The notes: generated by a model not told the origin, from the sequence alone. A stretch of 64,000 bases of DNA from Alloprevotella sp. oral taxon 473 str. F0040 (GCF_000318095.2 NZ_KB290717.1:122520-186519), one strand, 5' to 3'. Shown: positions 1-9,955, counted from the stretch's first letter. Made by a program: numbers and translations.

Positions 1-34
1 AGGCATGTATTCTAACCAACTGAACTAACGCACC
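1..34 (-). tRNA. tRNA gene, partial (probably tRNA-Asp)
   Basis: Read on the minus strand, the first 34 bases give the 5' half of a tRNA: acceptor strand GGTGCGT, TA, a D arm with GTTC/GAAT, and the start of an anticodon arm CATGC-CT. The window ends just before the anticodon. The sequence agrees with Bacteroidales tRNA-Asp(GTC) as I remember it, so the amino acid is inferred rather than seen. Confidence 0.75.
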
Positions 35-250
35 ATTAGGGGAATTTGCTTAAGAAGAAACTCGAGTCAACTTGTTTTGTCTTCCGTTGTTTCTCGTTTG
101 CGATTGCAAAGGAAATACATTTTTCTGAATCTGCCAAATGTTATCAGAGTTTTTTTTGAGAAAAGAGCATTTTTCTTGTGTTTTGAAGCTTTTAGGACTA
201 AAAGAAGGGAAAAATACGATGAGATTAGCCCATGATAGCCTAAAAAGCAG

Positions 251-258
251 TACCTTTG
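251..258 (+). promoter_or_regulatory. possible -7 box upstream of sdaA
   Basis: TACCTTTG fits the Bacteroidetes -7 consensus TAnnTTTG and lies about 150 bases before sdaA. No clear TTG box is present at the expected distance upstream, so this is weak. The rest of 35-409 holds no recognisable gene; it would be the untranslated leader plus spacer to the divergent tRNA. Confidence 0.35.
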
Positions 259-409
259 TAGATGGATTGGCAGTTTTGCCGTTCTTGGATCAATGAAGAG
301 AAAAGAAATCCGATAAGCTTCCTATACTTTACTCCTTAAAAGAGCAGAGCAAGTTCTTGAAGTAAGGACACAAAGCCAATATGATGGTGATTAAGCACAA
401 AAACGATAA

Positions 410-1609
410 ATGAAAAGTCTCAGAGAACTCTTTCGTATAGGCTATGGGCCAAGTAGCTCCCATACTATGGGGCCACGATCAGCAGCTGAACAATATCTGC
501 AACGTCATTTAGAAGCAAAGCGTTTTAGAGTAACTCTCTATGGTAGCTTGGCAGCTACTGGTAAAGGACACTTGACTGATGAAGCTGTTCGCGAGGTATT
601 GGGAGAAGAGCGCACAGAAATTGTGTGGCATCCAGAGATTGTGCTTCCTTTTCATCCCAATGGTATGAAGTTTGAATGTCTTGATGCCGATGGACATGGT
701 CAAGATGCGTGGACTGTTTATTCTGTGGGTGGTGGAGCTTTAGCGGAAGAAGGAGATGGTGCCAAAGAATCCCCCGATGTTTATGAGTTCAACCGCTTAA
801 ATGACATCATGAAATGGTGTGAAGAGCGTGGGATGGACTATTGGAGTTATGTGGAAGCTCGAGAGGGTCGCGAAATTTGGGACTTCCTTCGCGAGATTTG
901 GCAAGCAATGAAAGAAGCTGTGGAGCGGGGGATTGAGCATGAAGGTGTATTGCCAGGCGAGCTCAATCTACAACGTAAAGCCCCACGTTATTACATCAAA
1001 GCATTGGGCTATGGTAAGAACCTTCAATCTCGAGGCTTAGTTTTTGCTTATGCCTTGGCTGTCAGTGAAGAAAATGCAGGTGGTGGTCAGATAGTTACGG
1101 CGCCTACGTGTGGATCTTGTGGAGTTGTGCCAGCAGTACTTTATCATATCGCAAAGAGTCGACAGGTAAGTGAGACTCGCATACTCCATGCTTTAGCTGT
1201 GGCTGGATTGGTTGGTAACATCGCTAAAACTTTGGCTTCTATCTCTGGAGCTGAAGCAGGATGTCAAGCCGAAGTAGGGGTGGCTTGTGCTATGGCGGCT
1301 GCTGCTGCCAACTATATATTTGGAGGTAGTCTTCAATCTATAGAATACGCTGCTGAGATGGGATTAGAGCATCATCTCGGAATGACGTGCGATCCTATAT
1401 GTGGTCTAGTACAAATTCCGTGTATAGAACGTAATGCTCATGCTGCAGCTCGTGCACTTGATGCTAACATTTATGCTACGTTTGCCGAAGGTATTCATCA
1501 TATTTCTTATGATAAGGCGGTAATTGTCATGGGGAAAACAGGTCGAGACTTACCTTCTCTCTATCGTGAAACGTCGGAAGGAGGATTGGCCGAAGAATAT
1601 CACAAGTAA
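410..1609 (+). CDS. sdaA: L-serine ammonia-lyase (serine dehydratase), iron-sulfur type
   Basis: Deaminates L-serine to pyruvate and ammonia in the cytoplasm, using a [4Fe-4S] cluster as Lewis acid. The beta (N-terminal) and alpha (C-terminal) parts are in one chain of 399 residues. The N-terminus carries the family signature GPSSSHTMGP at residues 13-22. Three cysteines fall at about 285, 327 and 338; their spacing (C-x41-C-x10-C) is the same as the cluster ligands of the E. coli enzyme, and the last two lie in MTCDPICGLVQIPC. The start at ATG 410 gives the normal N-terminus and is preceded by an A-rich stretch, as usual in this phylum. The next gene, panB, follows after 118 bases, so co-transcription is possible but not certain. 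Confidence 0.95.
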   Translation: MKSLRELFRIGYGPSSSHTMGPRSAAEQYLQRHLEAKRFRVTLYGSLAATGKGHLTDEAVREVLGEERTEIVWHPEIVLPFHPNGMKFECLDADGHGQDAWTVYSVGGGALAEEGDGAKESPDVYEFNRLNDIMKWCEERGMDYWSYVEAREGREIWDFLREIWQAMKEAVERGIEHEGVLPGELNLQRKAPRYYIKALGYGKNLQSRGLVFAYALAVSEENAGGGQIVTAPTCGSCGVVPAVLYHIAKSRQVSETRILHALAVAGLVGNIAKTLASISGAEAGCQAEVGVACAMAAAAANYIFGGSLQSIEYAAEMGLEHHLGMTCDPICGLVQIPCIERNAHAAARALDANIYATFAEGIHHISYDKAVIVMGKTGRDLPSLYRETSEGGLAEEYHK

Positions 1610-1727
1610 TGACAAGGCATCAATAAAATATTTATAAGTAGTTCCCCTTACAAGTGAGGATTATCTCGATGGGAGTGCAACTTAAAAGTGAGAATCCTCA
1701 TTGATTTCAAGTGATAATAGCTATTAT

Positions 1728-2546
1728 ATGGCAGGATATTTAGTAGACGATTTACGAAAGGTGACCACACATCGCCTTTTAGAAATGAAGCAACAGGGCA
1801 AGAAGATAGCCATGCTTACTTCTTACGACTATACCACCGCCTCTATCGTAGATGGAGCTGGGGTAGATTGTATTCTCGTAGGAGATAGTGCTAGTAACGT
1901 GATGGCAGGAAATGTTACTACTCTCCCCATTACGCTTGATCAAATGATCTATCATGCCCGTTCGGTTGTACGTGGTGTACAGCGTGCACTGGTGGTGTGT
2001 GATATGCCCTTTGGTACCTACCAAGTGAATCCCACAGATGGTGTGCGCAACGCCATTCGCATCATGCAAGAGACTGGTGCTGATGCGCTCAAGCTAGAAG
2101 GTGGGGTGGAGATCCTTGACACTGTTCGTAAGATTCTAGAAGCCGGTATCCCTGTGATGGGACATCTTGGATTGACTCCTCAGAGTATCAATAAGTTTGG
2201 CACGTATGCTGTTCGTGCTAAAGAGGAAGCAGAAGCTGCTAAACTATTGAGCGATGCAAAAGCTCTACAAGAAGTTGGTTGTTTTGCCTTGGTCGTTGAG
2301 AAGGTCCCAGCTTCTCTCAACGCTAAAGTGTGTAAGTTGCTTGATATCCCCGTAATAGGTATTGGTGCTGGTGCTTCCGATGGACAAGTTCTTGTTATAG
2401 ATGATATGTTGGGCAAGAATAAGTCGTTTTCTCCCAAATTCTTACGTCGTTATGCTGACCTTCATACAATCATGACCGATGCTATAGGGAAATTTGTTGA
2501 AGATGTAAAAAGCTGCGATTTTCCGAACCAACACGAACAGTATTAA
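1728..2546 (+). CDS. panB: 3-methyl-2-oxobutanoate hydroxymethyltransferase
   Basis: First committed step of pantothenate synthesis: transfers a hydroxymethyl group from methylene-tetrahydrofolate to alpha-ketoisovalerate, giving ketopantoate. The 272-residue protein is a TIM-barrel of normal length with LTSYDYTTA near the start, the metal-binding VGDSASN, the LEGG motif and the catalytic Glu of VVEKVP. The open frame extends upstream to a TTG at 1701, but the ATG at 1728 gives the N-terminus [17 protein letters not shown] expected for Bacteroidales PanB. panC and panD are not in the window. Confidence 0.95.
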   Translation: MAGYLVDDLRKVTTHRLLEMKQQGKKIAMLTSYDYTTASIVDGAGVDCILVGDSASNVMAGNVTTLPITLDQMIYHARSVVRGVQRALVVCDMPFGTYQVNPTDGVRNAIRIMQETGADALKLEGGVEILDTVRKILEAGIPVMGHLGLTPQSINKFGTYAVRAKEEAEAAKLLSDAKALQEVGCFALVVEKVPASLNAKVCKLLDIPVIGIGAGASDGQVLVIDDMLGKNKSFSPKFLRRYADLHTIMTDAIGKFVEDVKSCDFPNQHEQY

Positions 2547-2559
2547 AACTTCATTGCCT

Positions 2560-3378
2560 ATGTGGATTTCCCATCCCTTTTCCCTCAAAGCTCTATGTCT
2601 TGTAGGGTGTTTCTCCTTTATGGGGATGTCCATTCATGCTGAGCGCAAGCATCGAGCTTCATCAACTGGTGAGCCCAGTGAGCATATCGTACCTGATATG
2701 CTTCCTAAACAGTCGAAGAAGAATGTGCAGACTTCTGTACAGATGATGCAAGTGTCGCGCGGAAATAGCCGCGTGAACACGAAGTTTCGTGAGGGAATAG
2801 ATGTAAGTCGTTATCAGGGAGTAATAGATTGGATGCGTGTAGGTACAGAGGCTAATGTGAGCTTTGTTTACATAAAAGCTACTGAAGGAAGTAGTCTTGT
2901 TGATCCAACTTATGCTTATAACTTAGCTAATGCTAGACAAGCTGGCCTGAGCGTGGGTAGTTACCACTTCTATCGTCCCAAAGTGAGTGTAGATGAGCAA
3001 GTTTCAAATATGACTTCTGTGGTGCTTAAAGCCGATCAGGATTTAGTGCCCCTCATAGATATCGAAACAACTGGAGGTGTTGCCAATGATAAGTTCGTTG
3101 CTGACTTACAAGAGTTTGTTGAGCGTATTGCAGCGTACTATGGCAAGAAGCCTCTTCTTTATACTTATCAGAATTTTTATAATCGTCATCTTGTTGGTAC
3201 TTTTAAAGGTTATCATTGGGTGATGGCGAAGTATAAAGATGAAGAGCCTATGCTCACTGACAACGTGGATTACATGATGTGGCAGTATACACAGACTGGA
3301 CGACTACCTGGCATTCGAGGTAATGTAGACAGGATTCGTCTTATGGGTAACCATAGTCTTACGATATTAGAGATGTAG
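2560..3378 (+). CDS. secreted GH25 lysozyme-type muramidase
   Basis: Predicted peptidoglycan hydrolase of glycoside hydrolase family 25, which cuts the beta-1,4 bond between N-acetylmuramic acid and N-acetylglucosamine. The first 25 or so residues are a signal peptide (hydrophobic LKALCLVGCFSFMGMSIHA); a Ser/Lys-rich linker follows to about residue 75, then the catalytic domain to the C-terminus. Family motifs are GIDVSRYQG at the start of the domain, the catalytic DIE in LIDIETTGG, and the closing WQYTQTGRLPGI. The start at ATG 2560 is 13 bases after the panB stop, so the two are probably co-transcribed, though no functional link is evident. A strong terminator follows. Confidence 0.9.
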   Translation: MWISHPFSLKALCLVGCFSFMGMSIHAERKHRASSTGEPSEHIVPDMLPKQSKKNVQTSVQMMQVSRGNSRVNTKFREGIDVSRYQGVIDWMRVGTEANVSFVYIKATEGSSLVDPTYAYNLANARQAGLSVGSYHFYRPKVSVDEQVSNMTSVVLKADQDLVPLIDIETTGGVANDKFVADLQEFVERIAAYYGKKPLLYTYQNFYNRHLVGTFKGYHWVMAKYKDEEPMLTDNVDYMMWQYTQTGRLPGIRGNVDRIRLMGNHSLTILEM

Positions 3379-3401
3379 GTTTCAAGCATTTCTTCTAATT
3401 T

Positions 3402-3432
3402 AAAAGGAGCCTTTCTTTGGAAAGGCTTTTTT
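3402..3432 (+). terminator. Rho-independent terminator after the GH25 gene
   Basis: Perfect 8-bp stem AGCCTTTC (3408-3415) with GAAAGGCT (3420-3427), TTTG loop and a run of six T on the plus strand. It ends the panB-lysozyme transcript. Nothing gene-like lies between here and the rpmE terminator. Confidence 0.9.
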
Positions 3433-3594
3433 ATTGCTCTAGTATAAGATACTCTTATTGACTAGGTTTGAGGATTAGTGGATAATTCTTGCTTTGACGT
3501 GCCCATCCAGTAAAATGGGTAAGAGGTTTATCAGTGTGAGAAAAGTCTAATCCAGATTTTAAGAGTATTTGATGGAGAGTTTGTGATGAGCCTA

Positions 3595-3631
3595 AAGAAA
3601 AAGCCCCATACTTTGGATGAAAGTATGAGGC
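3595..3631 (-). terminator. terminator of rpmE
   Basis: Twelve-position stem (3603-3614 with 3620-3631, one mismatch) and a GGATG loop, followed on the minus strand by a T-rich tail. Placed 27 bases after the rpmE stop codon. Confidence 0.8.
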
Positions 3632-3657
3632 ATTGCTATGATGTTGCGTCGTGAGTC

Positions 3658-3909
3658 TTATTTACGGCTCTTACCGTAGCGGCTCATGAACTTATCTACG
3701 CGACCAGCAGTATCGACGAGCTTGGACTTACCAGTGTAGAATGGGTGAGAAGTTGAAGAAATTTCAAGCTTCACGAGGGGGTAAGTTTCACCTTCGAATT
3801 CGATGGTGTCAGAAGTCTTGCAAGTAGAGCGAGACAAGAAAACATCGCCGTTAGACATGTCTTTGAAGACTACAGGACGATAATTTTCGGGATGCAAATC
3901 CTTTTTCAT
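3658..3909 (-). CDS. rpmE: 50S ribosomal protein L31, type B
   Basis: Component of the large ribosomal subunit at the central protuberance. The 83-residue protein starts [15 protein letters not shown] and contains the type B landmarks ([35 protein letters not shown]). It lacks the CxxC zinc ribbon of type A L31, which makes it the zinc-independent form; in many bacteria this form is used under zinc shortage, but in Bacteroidales it is commonly the only copy. The gene is monocistronic, with a promoter about 150 bases upstream and its own terminator, so the leader of about 140 nt could be regulatory. Confidence 0.97.
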   Translation of the reverse strand: MKKDLHPENYRPVVFKDMSNGDVFLSRSTCKTSDTIEFEGETYPLVKLEISSTSHPFYTGKSKLVDTAGRVDKFMSRYGKSRK

Positions 3910-4060
3910 TGTGGTTAGTTGTTTGTTGTTCGTTTATTAGTAAATAAACACAGAATTGTCCTGAATGCCACCGAGCGAACACGGCCACGATTCATTGGAT
4001 AATGGACAAATCCACGCGGCACTTTCTAATAGAGTCGTGCCTTAATTTGGTCTAAATCGC

Positions 4061-4093
4061 TGCAAAGATACGATATTTCACAGAGTTGGCCAA
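4061..4093 (-). promoter_or_regulatory. promoter of rpmE
   Basis: On the minus strand TATCTTTG (4063-4070) is a perfect -7 box and TTGG (4090-4093) lies 19 bases upstream, matching the Bacteroidetes primary sigma promoter form. Transcription would start roughly at 4055. Confidence 0.75.
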
Positions 4094-4129
4094 GCATCTG
4101 AGCGATAATTTATTGTGGTCAGGCAAAAA

Positions 4130-4255
4130 CTTTGTGATTTACAAGTTTCTCTCGGAGATTCTAGAAAAATTCTCTGAGAAGTTTGGGAGTATCTCGGACT
4201 TTTTAGATTAGTTCTCCTACTTTTTGTTGAAGTTGATAGGAGCTTTATAGATCTT
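4130..4255. repeat. degenerate 21-bp tandem repeat, non-coding copy
   Basis: Units begin at 4151 (ctcggag), 4172 (ctctgag), 4193 (ctcggac) and 4214 (ctcctac), exactly 21 bases apart; weaker units can be seen at 4130 and 4235. The same unit with the same period is found in frame inside the kinase gene near 31 kb and around 15.3 kb. Read on the minus strand in one frame, this copy gives fragments such as KVGEL and LREFF broken by stop codons, resembling the heptads of the kinase. It occupies most of the 419-base gap between rpmE and menCE. Confidence 0.7.
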
Positions 4256-4328
4256 CCTGTGATGGACTTCGTTATGCTCTTAGGATTTCGACACAACTAT
4301 CCTGTATGTTGGGGTAGAGTATGGTAAC

Positions 4329-6413
4329 TTATCGCAAAGATAGGTTTTTTCTTGCTATTTCTTTTGCAGATGCACGTGCTGGTTTTCCTGTCTCAGTGAG
4401 GGGAATTGCTTTCACACGAAGGTAGTATCGAGGTTGTTCGTATTTTGCTAGTGATTTAGCACAATGCTCTCTTAAGAATACCTCTTCTACGTCTGAAGAA
4501 TATAGGCACACTAATGCTTCACCGAGGGCAGCATCGGGAATTGAAGTGAGGAGTATACCGTATTTTTCCGCTTGCAATGTAGCTTCAATTTTTTCCAGAT
4601 GCAATTTTATTCCTCCCGAACACACTACATTATCACGTCGTCCAAGAATGCGGAATTGACCTAAGTCATTGATTTCTGCAATATCATTGGTGTCGAGTAG
4701 ACTATTATTGGTGATGGAATCTGAGACAACCAAGCACCCATTTGTATTGAGAGAAACCTTTACACCTCTTAATGGGGAATACCAATCAGTACGACCATCT
4801 CCATTGAGAAGTCGCAAAGCGATATGAGAGAAGGTCTCAGTCATACCATATGTGCTATATACCCGTCCGCGACAGGATTGAAGATTATCTTCTAGCGTAT
4901 GGCTGACATTGCCTCCTCCAAGAATGATGCAGTCGGTAGCCTCTAGGAGAGCTTTTTCCTTTGCTACTTCGAGAGATGCTGCTGCTTGTAGTGGAGTTAA
5001 GGCTACAAATTGCGGAGCTACTGATAGATGTTCATAAGGGTGCAGACTAGGAGCAGCTGTAATCAGTCGTAAGTCGCCTATCAGTGCGCGAACGACCATC
5101 ATTTTCCCCGCTACGTATTGCAGAGGAAGGCAGAGGAGGGTGGTAGATCCAGGAGTGATGTGTAAAGTTTCAAGGCTGCGTTGGGCACTGGCACGCATGG
5201 CACTTTTAGTGGCTTGCATCACTTTGGGCTTGCCCGTGCTGCCACTCGTTTGTAATTCTACGACATCTTTGGTGCTATCATTCCATTCTTCGGTGAAGGT
5301 GCGGAGTTCTTGCTTAAAAGAACGCTCTTTCTCTGTACCATTCCACAGCTCATCTCCCTTGATTTCTAAAGAAATAGCCGTATAATTATCTGCAAATAGT
5401 TGACCAGTACCCAGTCCTTGTGGCATCAATTCTCCATCTTGCTTAGTTTGGTCTTGCTGTCTGCGTGCCGTCCAATGCGCAATAGCATTCAAGCCTACGT
5501 TGCTCTCAAGTGCTGAGGTAGCCCAGTGAGCAATTCCCCGTGCATCAGCAAGTTCTTCCCATTCCTCTGCTCCTGAGAATCCTCCATGTAAAGAAGGTTT
5601 CAATATGACATAGTGTGGACGAATTGTATCCAGCAGACGTTCCTTCTCTTCCCTTGTATGAATCCCGATAAGTTCTTCGTCTAAGGCTATGGGAATTGGG
5701 CTTTTGCGGCAGAGCTCAGCCATAGCCTCCCATTGCCCAGCACGAATAGGTTGCTCAATGCTATGAATATCGAATGCTGCAAGTTGTAGTAGTTTCTCCA
5801 TGGCTTCGGTAGGAGAAAAGGCTCCATTGGCATCGAGTCGAAGTTCAACCTCGGCTTTTGAATATTTTTGTCGCAAGATACGCAAAAGATTCAGTTCTGC
5901 AGCAAAGTCAATAGCACCGATTTTGATTTTAACGCAACGATAACCTGCTGATAACTTCGTTTCCATGCGTTCTAGCATCTCTTCTGCATTGCCCATCCAC
6001 ACAAGACCATTGATAGAAATACCTTTTTCTCCACGTGAAAATGGGGTAGAGGACAGTTGAAAAGGATTACCATTTTGGGCGTAAGAGCGAAGTGAGAGCT
6101 CTGCAGTCTCAAATCCCATCAAAATAGAGGGATAGACTTGTAAGAACTCGCGAGGTAGTTGTCCTGACTTTTCCCATAATTGACAGGCTTCTGCAAGAAT
6201 CTCAACATAATTAGGGACATCATCGCAGCTCAGTTGAGGAAGTGGAGCACACTCACCAATGCCATAAACAGGGCGTCCGCAATAATATGCGCGCGCTTCT
6301 ACATACCAAACTTTGCGCTCGTGATAAACACCGCGAGAAGTCCCTGCAGGTTGGAGGAAATGCAGAGACTTCTCGGAATAAGTTATTGTAAGTTGCTCGA
6401 AATCGTGCGACAT
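4329..6413 (-). CDS. menCE: fused o-succinylbenzoate synthase / o-succinylbenzoate-CoA ligase
   Basis: Two consecutive steps of menaquinone synthesis in one 694-residue chain. Residues 1 to about 350 are MenC, an enolase-superfamily enzyme that dehydrates SHCHC to o-succinylbenzoate: the KxK of CVKIKIG, the metal ligands in LRLDANGAF, SIEQP and ALDEE, and ILKPSLHGG are all present. From about residue 375 the chain is MenE, an acyl-adenylate ligase that makes the CoA ester: phosphate loop TSGSTGKPK near 388, YGMTET near 522, and the hinge LGRRDNVVCSGGIK near 590. All key residues of both halves are kept, so both activities are expected. The two genes are separate in most bacteria I know. It is the last gene of the men run, 45 bases after menB. 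Confidence 0.93.
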   Translation of the reverse strand: MSHDFEQLTITYSEKSLHFLQPAGTSRGVYHERKVWYVEARAYYCGRPVYGIGECAPLPQLSCDDVPNYVEILAEACQLWEKSGQLPREFLQVYPSILMGFETAELSLRSYAQNGNPFQLSSTPFSRGEKGISINGLVWMGNAEEMLERMETKLSAGYRCVKIKIGAIDFAAELNLLRILRQKYSKAEVELRLDANGAFSPTEAMEKLLQLAAFDIHSIEQPIRAGQWEAMAELCRKSPIPIALDEELIGIHTREEKERLLDTIRPHYVILKPSLHGGFSGAEEWEELADARGIAHWATSALESNVGLNAIAHWTARRQQDQTKQDGELMPQGLGTGQLFADNYTAISLEIKGDELWNGTEKERSFKQELRTFTEEWNDSTKDVVELQTSGSTGKPKVMQATKSAMRASAQRSLETLHITPGSTTLLCLPLQYVAGKMMVVRALIGDLRLITAAPSLHPYEHLSVAPQFVALTPLQAAASLEVAKEKALLEATDCIILGGGNVSHTLEDNLQSCRGRVYSTYGMTETFSHIALRLLNGDGRTDWYSPLRGVKVSLNTNGCLVVSDSITNNSLLDTNDIAEINDLGQFRILGRRDNVVCSGGIKLHLEKIEATLQAEKYGILLTSIPDAALGEALVCLYSSDVEEVFLREHCAKSLAKYEQPRYYLRVKAIPLTETGKPARASAKEIARKNLSLR

Positions 6414-6458
6414 AAGATGACGATTTACAAAAGTGTTTCGGTAGAAGAGGGAGAAAAC

Positions 6459-7316
6459 TTAGGGAAGTTTGGGGAACTTGCTCCAGTCAGGCTTTCGCTT
6501 TTCAAGAAAAGCTTGACCACCTTCGTGTGCTTCATCGAGAAGGTAGTAGAGCATCGTGGCATCACCCGCCAACTCTTGGATACCAGCTTGACCATCGAGC
6601 TCAGCATTCAAGCCTGCTTTAATCATGCGCAGGGCAAGAGGAGAGTGTTCCATCATGCGTTTTGCCCATGCCACCACTTCATCTTCGAGTTGTTCAAAAG
6701 GAACGACCTTATTGACCATGCCCATACGCTCTGCTTCTTCGGCAGAATAAAGGTTGCAAAGGAACCAAATCTCACGTGCTTTCTTTTGTCCTACGATGCG
6801 TGCCATGTAGCTTGCTCCAAATCCAGCATCAAACGAACCAACTTTAGGTCCTGTTTGTCCAAATTTTGCATTTTCGGAGGCAATAGTGAGGTCGCACATA
6901 AGATGTAATACGTGGCCACCGCCCACAGCAAAACCATTGACCATGGCAATAACGGGCTTAGGTAGTGAGCGGATTTGCTTCTGTACCTCCAAAACATTCA
7001 AACGTGGCACGCCGTCTCCTCCCACGTAACCGCCACGTCCTTTCACGTGCATATCGCCACCAGCACAAAAAGCTTCGGTATGTAAACGCTCTTCTTCTGT
7101 TTGTCCTTCTTGCAAAGGCGAGTGGGCACCAGTTAAAACAACCACATTAATGTCTGGATTCTCGCGGCAAGTGCGTAGTGCATCAGAGATTTCCATGATG
7201 GTTGTTGGCGTAAACGCGTTGCGGTATCGGGGGCGATTGATGGTGATACGAGCGATGCCTTCGAAGAAGTCGAAGAGAATTTCTTGATAGGTGTGGAGGG
7301 AAGTCCAAGTTCTCAT
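6459..7316 (-). CDS. menB: 1,4-dihydroxy-2-naphthoyl-CoA synthase
   Basis: Crotonase-fold enzyme that closes the second ring of the menaquinone head group, converting o-succinylbenzoyl-CoA to DHNA-CoA. The 285-residue length is normal. The crotonase core is visible: [17 protein letters not shown], the oxyanion-hole segment [19 protein letters not shown], and [14 protein letters not shown], which is diagnostic for MenB. Lies between menD (34 bases upstream) and menCE in the same direction. Confidence 0.97.
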   Translation of the reverse strand: MRTWTSLHTYQEILFDFFEGIARITINRPRYRNAFTPTTIMEISDALRTCRENPDINVVVLTGAHSPLQEGQTEEERLHTEAFCAGGDMHVKGRGGYVGGDGVPRLNVLEVQKQIRSLPKPVIAMVNGFAVGGGHVLHLMCDLTIASENAKFGQTGPKVGSFDAGFGASYMARIVGQKKAREIWFLCNLYSAEEAERMGMVNKVVPFEQLEDEVVAWAKRMMEHSPLALRMIKAGLNAELDGQAGIQELAGDATMLYYLLDEAHEGGQAFLEKRKPDWSKFPKLP

Positions 7317-7350
7317 AAGAAGGAGTGAATTATAGGGATGTATATGCTGA

Positions 7351-8880
7351 TTAAATGGGAGTAAACACTTCTAGTATAACGGGACGTGTACTCTCAATGT
7401 TCAATAGTTTGATGAGGAGATGATGAGCATCTTCCTCTACACACGAACTTTCTGCAGAAAGGTACGTGCAATGGTAGCTTTCGGCTATACCTTTTGCGGA
7501 ATTATGGTGGGCTGCTGCCACAAGATGAGGGAGAGCAGGAGTTTCTTTCAAGCCTGGAAGATGGTGGAAGATAGCACCGCACTGGTTATTAATCAATAAA
7601 ATGCGCAGTTTACCATCAAGGTGCTGATTCCAAAGTCCATTGGCATCATAGAAAAACGAGAGATCTCCGATGATACAGAGAATTTTTTCTTCTGCTACAA
7701 GGGAGTATCCTGCAGCTGTGGACAATGAACCTTCAATACCGTTCGTACCTCGATTACAATATATCGGTACATTTAAGACAGGCCATTGTCGATTTGTCCA
7801 ACGAACAGCTGTGCTATTCCCTACAAACATAGCTTCGATAGGGTAGTCGAAGGTATGTTCTGGAGGGCGGAGTTGAGAATAAGCCGCAGCTACTTCGTTT
7901 TTTGTGGGAAGGGTATCTACAAGCTGTTGCAAAATTTCCGCAGGATTGCAGGTGAGTTTCTCTGCCTTTTGAAAAAAGGTGTCGGGGCACTCATCTGTTT
8001 CATCGATACGGAGTACCGGAAGTTGGGAAATTGTGCGCAAATGCTGCTTGAAAAACTTATTAACTAAACAGCCGCCTATGTGAATCACTGAGTCCGGTGA
8101 CAGTTTTTGCTCATCAAGCCACAATGCCATGCGCGCATCCTGCTGATTGCTGATGTTTTCAGCGTAAACTAGCAACTGATTGTTGGCGCGTAATTGCTGA
8201 ATGGCAGGTATAAATGATTCTTCATATTGTCCGACAATCAGGAGGGGAAGATGCGCATTGTAAAGAAGCTCTTGCCAATGTTTAGGGAGTTTGGCTACAG
8301 GTTTGTTTACTTTTGTGGAAACTTCCACTTTGGGCAACTCCTTAGTCGTAAACTCAAAGAGGGGTTCGCTGATGGGGATATTCAAATGTATCGGTTGTCC
8401 ACCATTATCTGACAAAGCAGCGAATGCCGTTTGCAAGTCGTGGTTTACTTCCCAGGCTTGAGCATCCTCTTCTATTTCATCTATTTGCCAGCATCTTGCA
8501 TAGGGGAGGCATGCACCTTGCTGAGGAATTGTCTGTCCGTCTAATTGTCCTTGCAAGGACAAAGGGCGGTCGGCAGAAATCATCACAAGAGGAATATGGC
8601 GAAAAGCCGCCTCTGCTATACCTGGCAGGCAGTTTAATAAGGCGCTACCAGAGGTGACACAGATGGCAATAGGTCTTTTTCTCTTAATCCACAGACCAAT
8701 GGCTACGAAAGCTGCACTGCGCTCGTCGGTGATGGGATGTAGCTGAAATTTACTCCCTGCTTCGTACAAATTATGTACGATGGGGGCATTGCGCGAACCT
8801 GGACATACGACAATATCGCGAATGTCATGTGCAATCAGGCGCGCTGTGAGTAAATTTATATTAGCCTTTTTGGAATACAT
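7351..8880 (-). CDS. menD: SEPHCHC synthase
   Basis: Thiamine-diphosphate enzyme that adds the succinyl semialdehyde unit from 2-oxoglutarate to isochorismate, the committed step of classical menaquinone synthesis. The 509-residue protein has the N-terminal catalytic pyrimidine-binding domain ([24 protein letters not shown] with the activating Glu) and the C-terminal diphosphate domain ([16 protein letters not shown]). At about 510 residues it is slightly shorter than the E. coli enzyme. No separate menH-like hydrolase lies in the cluster, so that step must be encoded elsewhere or be dispensable. Confidence 0.96.
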   Translation of the reverse strand: MYSKKANINLLTARLIAHDIRDIVVCPGSRNAPIVHNLYEAGSKFQLHPITDERSAAFVAIGLWIKRKRPIAICVTSGSALLNCLPGIAEAAFRHIPLVMISADRPLSLQGQLDGQTIPQQGACLPYARCWQIDEIEEDAQAWEVNHDLQTAFAALSDNGGQPIHLNIPISEPLFEFTTKELPKVEVSTKVNKPVAKLPKHWQELLYNAHLPLLIVGQYEESFIPAIQQLRANNQLLVYAENISNQQDARMALWLDEQKLSPDSVIHIGGCLVNKFFKQHLRTISQLPVLRIDETDECPDTFFQKAEKLTCNPAEILQQLVDTLPTKNEVAAAYSQLRPPEHTFDYPIEAMFVGNSTAVRWTNRQWPVLNVPIYCNRGTNGIEGSLSTAAGYSLVAEEKILCIIGDLSFFYDANGLWNQHLDGKLRILLINNQCGAIFHHLPGLKETPALPHLVAAAHHNSAKGIAESYHCTYLSAESSCVEEDAHHLLIKLLNIESTRPVILEVFTPI

Positions 8881-8907
8881 ATATAGCGTTGTAGCCTAGT
8901 TTAGTCT

Positions 8908-9948
8908 TCATTTATGAGCAGAGAACAAACGTAACATCGTATTGAGCTTGCGTTCTGTCTCTTGCCATTCGCTGTTCTCGTTGCTTTCTGACAACAGTCC
9001 ACCACCTGCATAGAGAGTTGCGGTGTCATTAATCAGATTCATACAGCGTAACGTCACGAACAGGTGTGCCGAATTGGGATTAATCGGACCAGAATATCCT
9101 GAATAATAACTGCGATCGTGCGATTCTACTTTAGAAATTAGTGCTTTGGCAGTAGAAGTCTCCCAACCACAGACAGCAGGAGTGGGGTGGAGTGCTTCAA
9201 TGACGCAAGCTATGCTTTTCTCCTTGGGGGGAATCACAGAGAAGTCTGTGCATAGATGCAGTAAATGCGCTGCAGGTCGCACGTAGGTTGGACTCTTCTG
9301 ATAGTCACAGCCGAGTTTTTCTAATTGTCGACTGATATAATCCACCACCCATTGTTGTTCCTTGCGATTTTTCTCTGACCAAACTTCTAGGCTGAGAGAG
9401 GAGTCTGAAGTCTTTTCCATTGTTCCTGCCAAAGCCATGGTATGCCATAAACTATCTTGTGCTGAGATGAGGATTTCTGGCGTAGCCATCAACCAGGTTC
9501 CCCAAGGAGCTGGTAATGAGATTAGGCTGACAAAGCTATTAGGATAGGCGATGCAGGCTTGTTCGAACAAGCGATAATAATCGTCTTTAGTAAGGTTTTG
9601 GTCAAAATGAACAGAGAGAGTGCGAGAAAGCACTACTTTCTGTAGTTCGCTTCGTTGAAATGCAGCTTGACATGCTTCGAAGGCACGAATATATTCCGTA
9701 CGATGGTCTTCTTCTACTTCATAAGCTAGCGAAAAACTTGGCACTTCTGTGGGTTGCGTCCAAGTGCGCTGCTCATCTGCTGGGAAGAACCATAGTGGAT
9801 GCGCGTCGTTTTCCTGAAATGGTGCAAAGAGATACCCTTTTTGAGGGGGTATCTCAGCTAATGATGTGCATCTTTTAGGAGGATGCTTTGTGCCAATTTC
9901 ATGCACTAGGGTTTCCCCTGGAAGACGATAGCGTACGGATGCAAGCAT
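8908..9948 (-). CDS. menF: isochorismate synthase
   Basis: Chorismate-utilising enzyme, 346 residues, expected to isomerise chorismate to isochorismate and so feed MenD. The C-terminal chorismate-binding fold shows LSRTLSV, HPTPAVCGWE, SHDRSYYSGYSGPI and LYAGGGLLSESNENSEW, with the metal-binding Glu residues in place. The context (start 7 bases after the mazG stop, immediately before menD) supports the menaquinone rather than a siderophore role. The N-terminus is short compared with E. coli MenF. Confidence 0.92.
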   Translation of the reverse strand: MLASVRYRLPGETLVHEIGTKHPPKRCTSLAEIPPQKGYLFAPFQENDAHPLWFFPADEQRTWTQPTEVPSFSLAYEVEEDHRTEYIRAFEACQAAFQRSELQKVVLSRTLSVHFDQNLTKDDYYRLFEQACIAYPNSFVSLISLPAPWGTWLMATPEILISAQDSLWHTMALAGTMEKTSDSSLSLEVWSEKNRKEQQWVVDYISRQLEKLGCDYQKSPTYVRPAAHLLHLCTDFSVIPPKEKSIACVIEALHPTPAVCGWETSTAKALISKVESHDRSYYSGYSGPINPNSAHLFVTLRCMNLINDTATLYAGGGLLSESNENSEWQETERKLNTMLRLFSAHK

Positions 9949-9955
9949 TACTGCG

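Noticed and set aside
4078-4296. 72-residue open frame on the minus strand
   Set aside because: It lies over the degenerate 21-bp repeat, overlaps the rpmE promoter, has no start context and no recognisable family; it is a by-product of the repeat.
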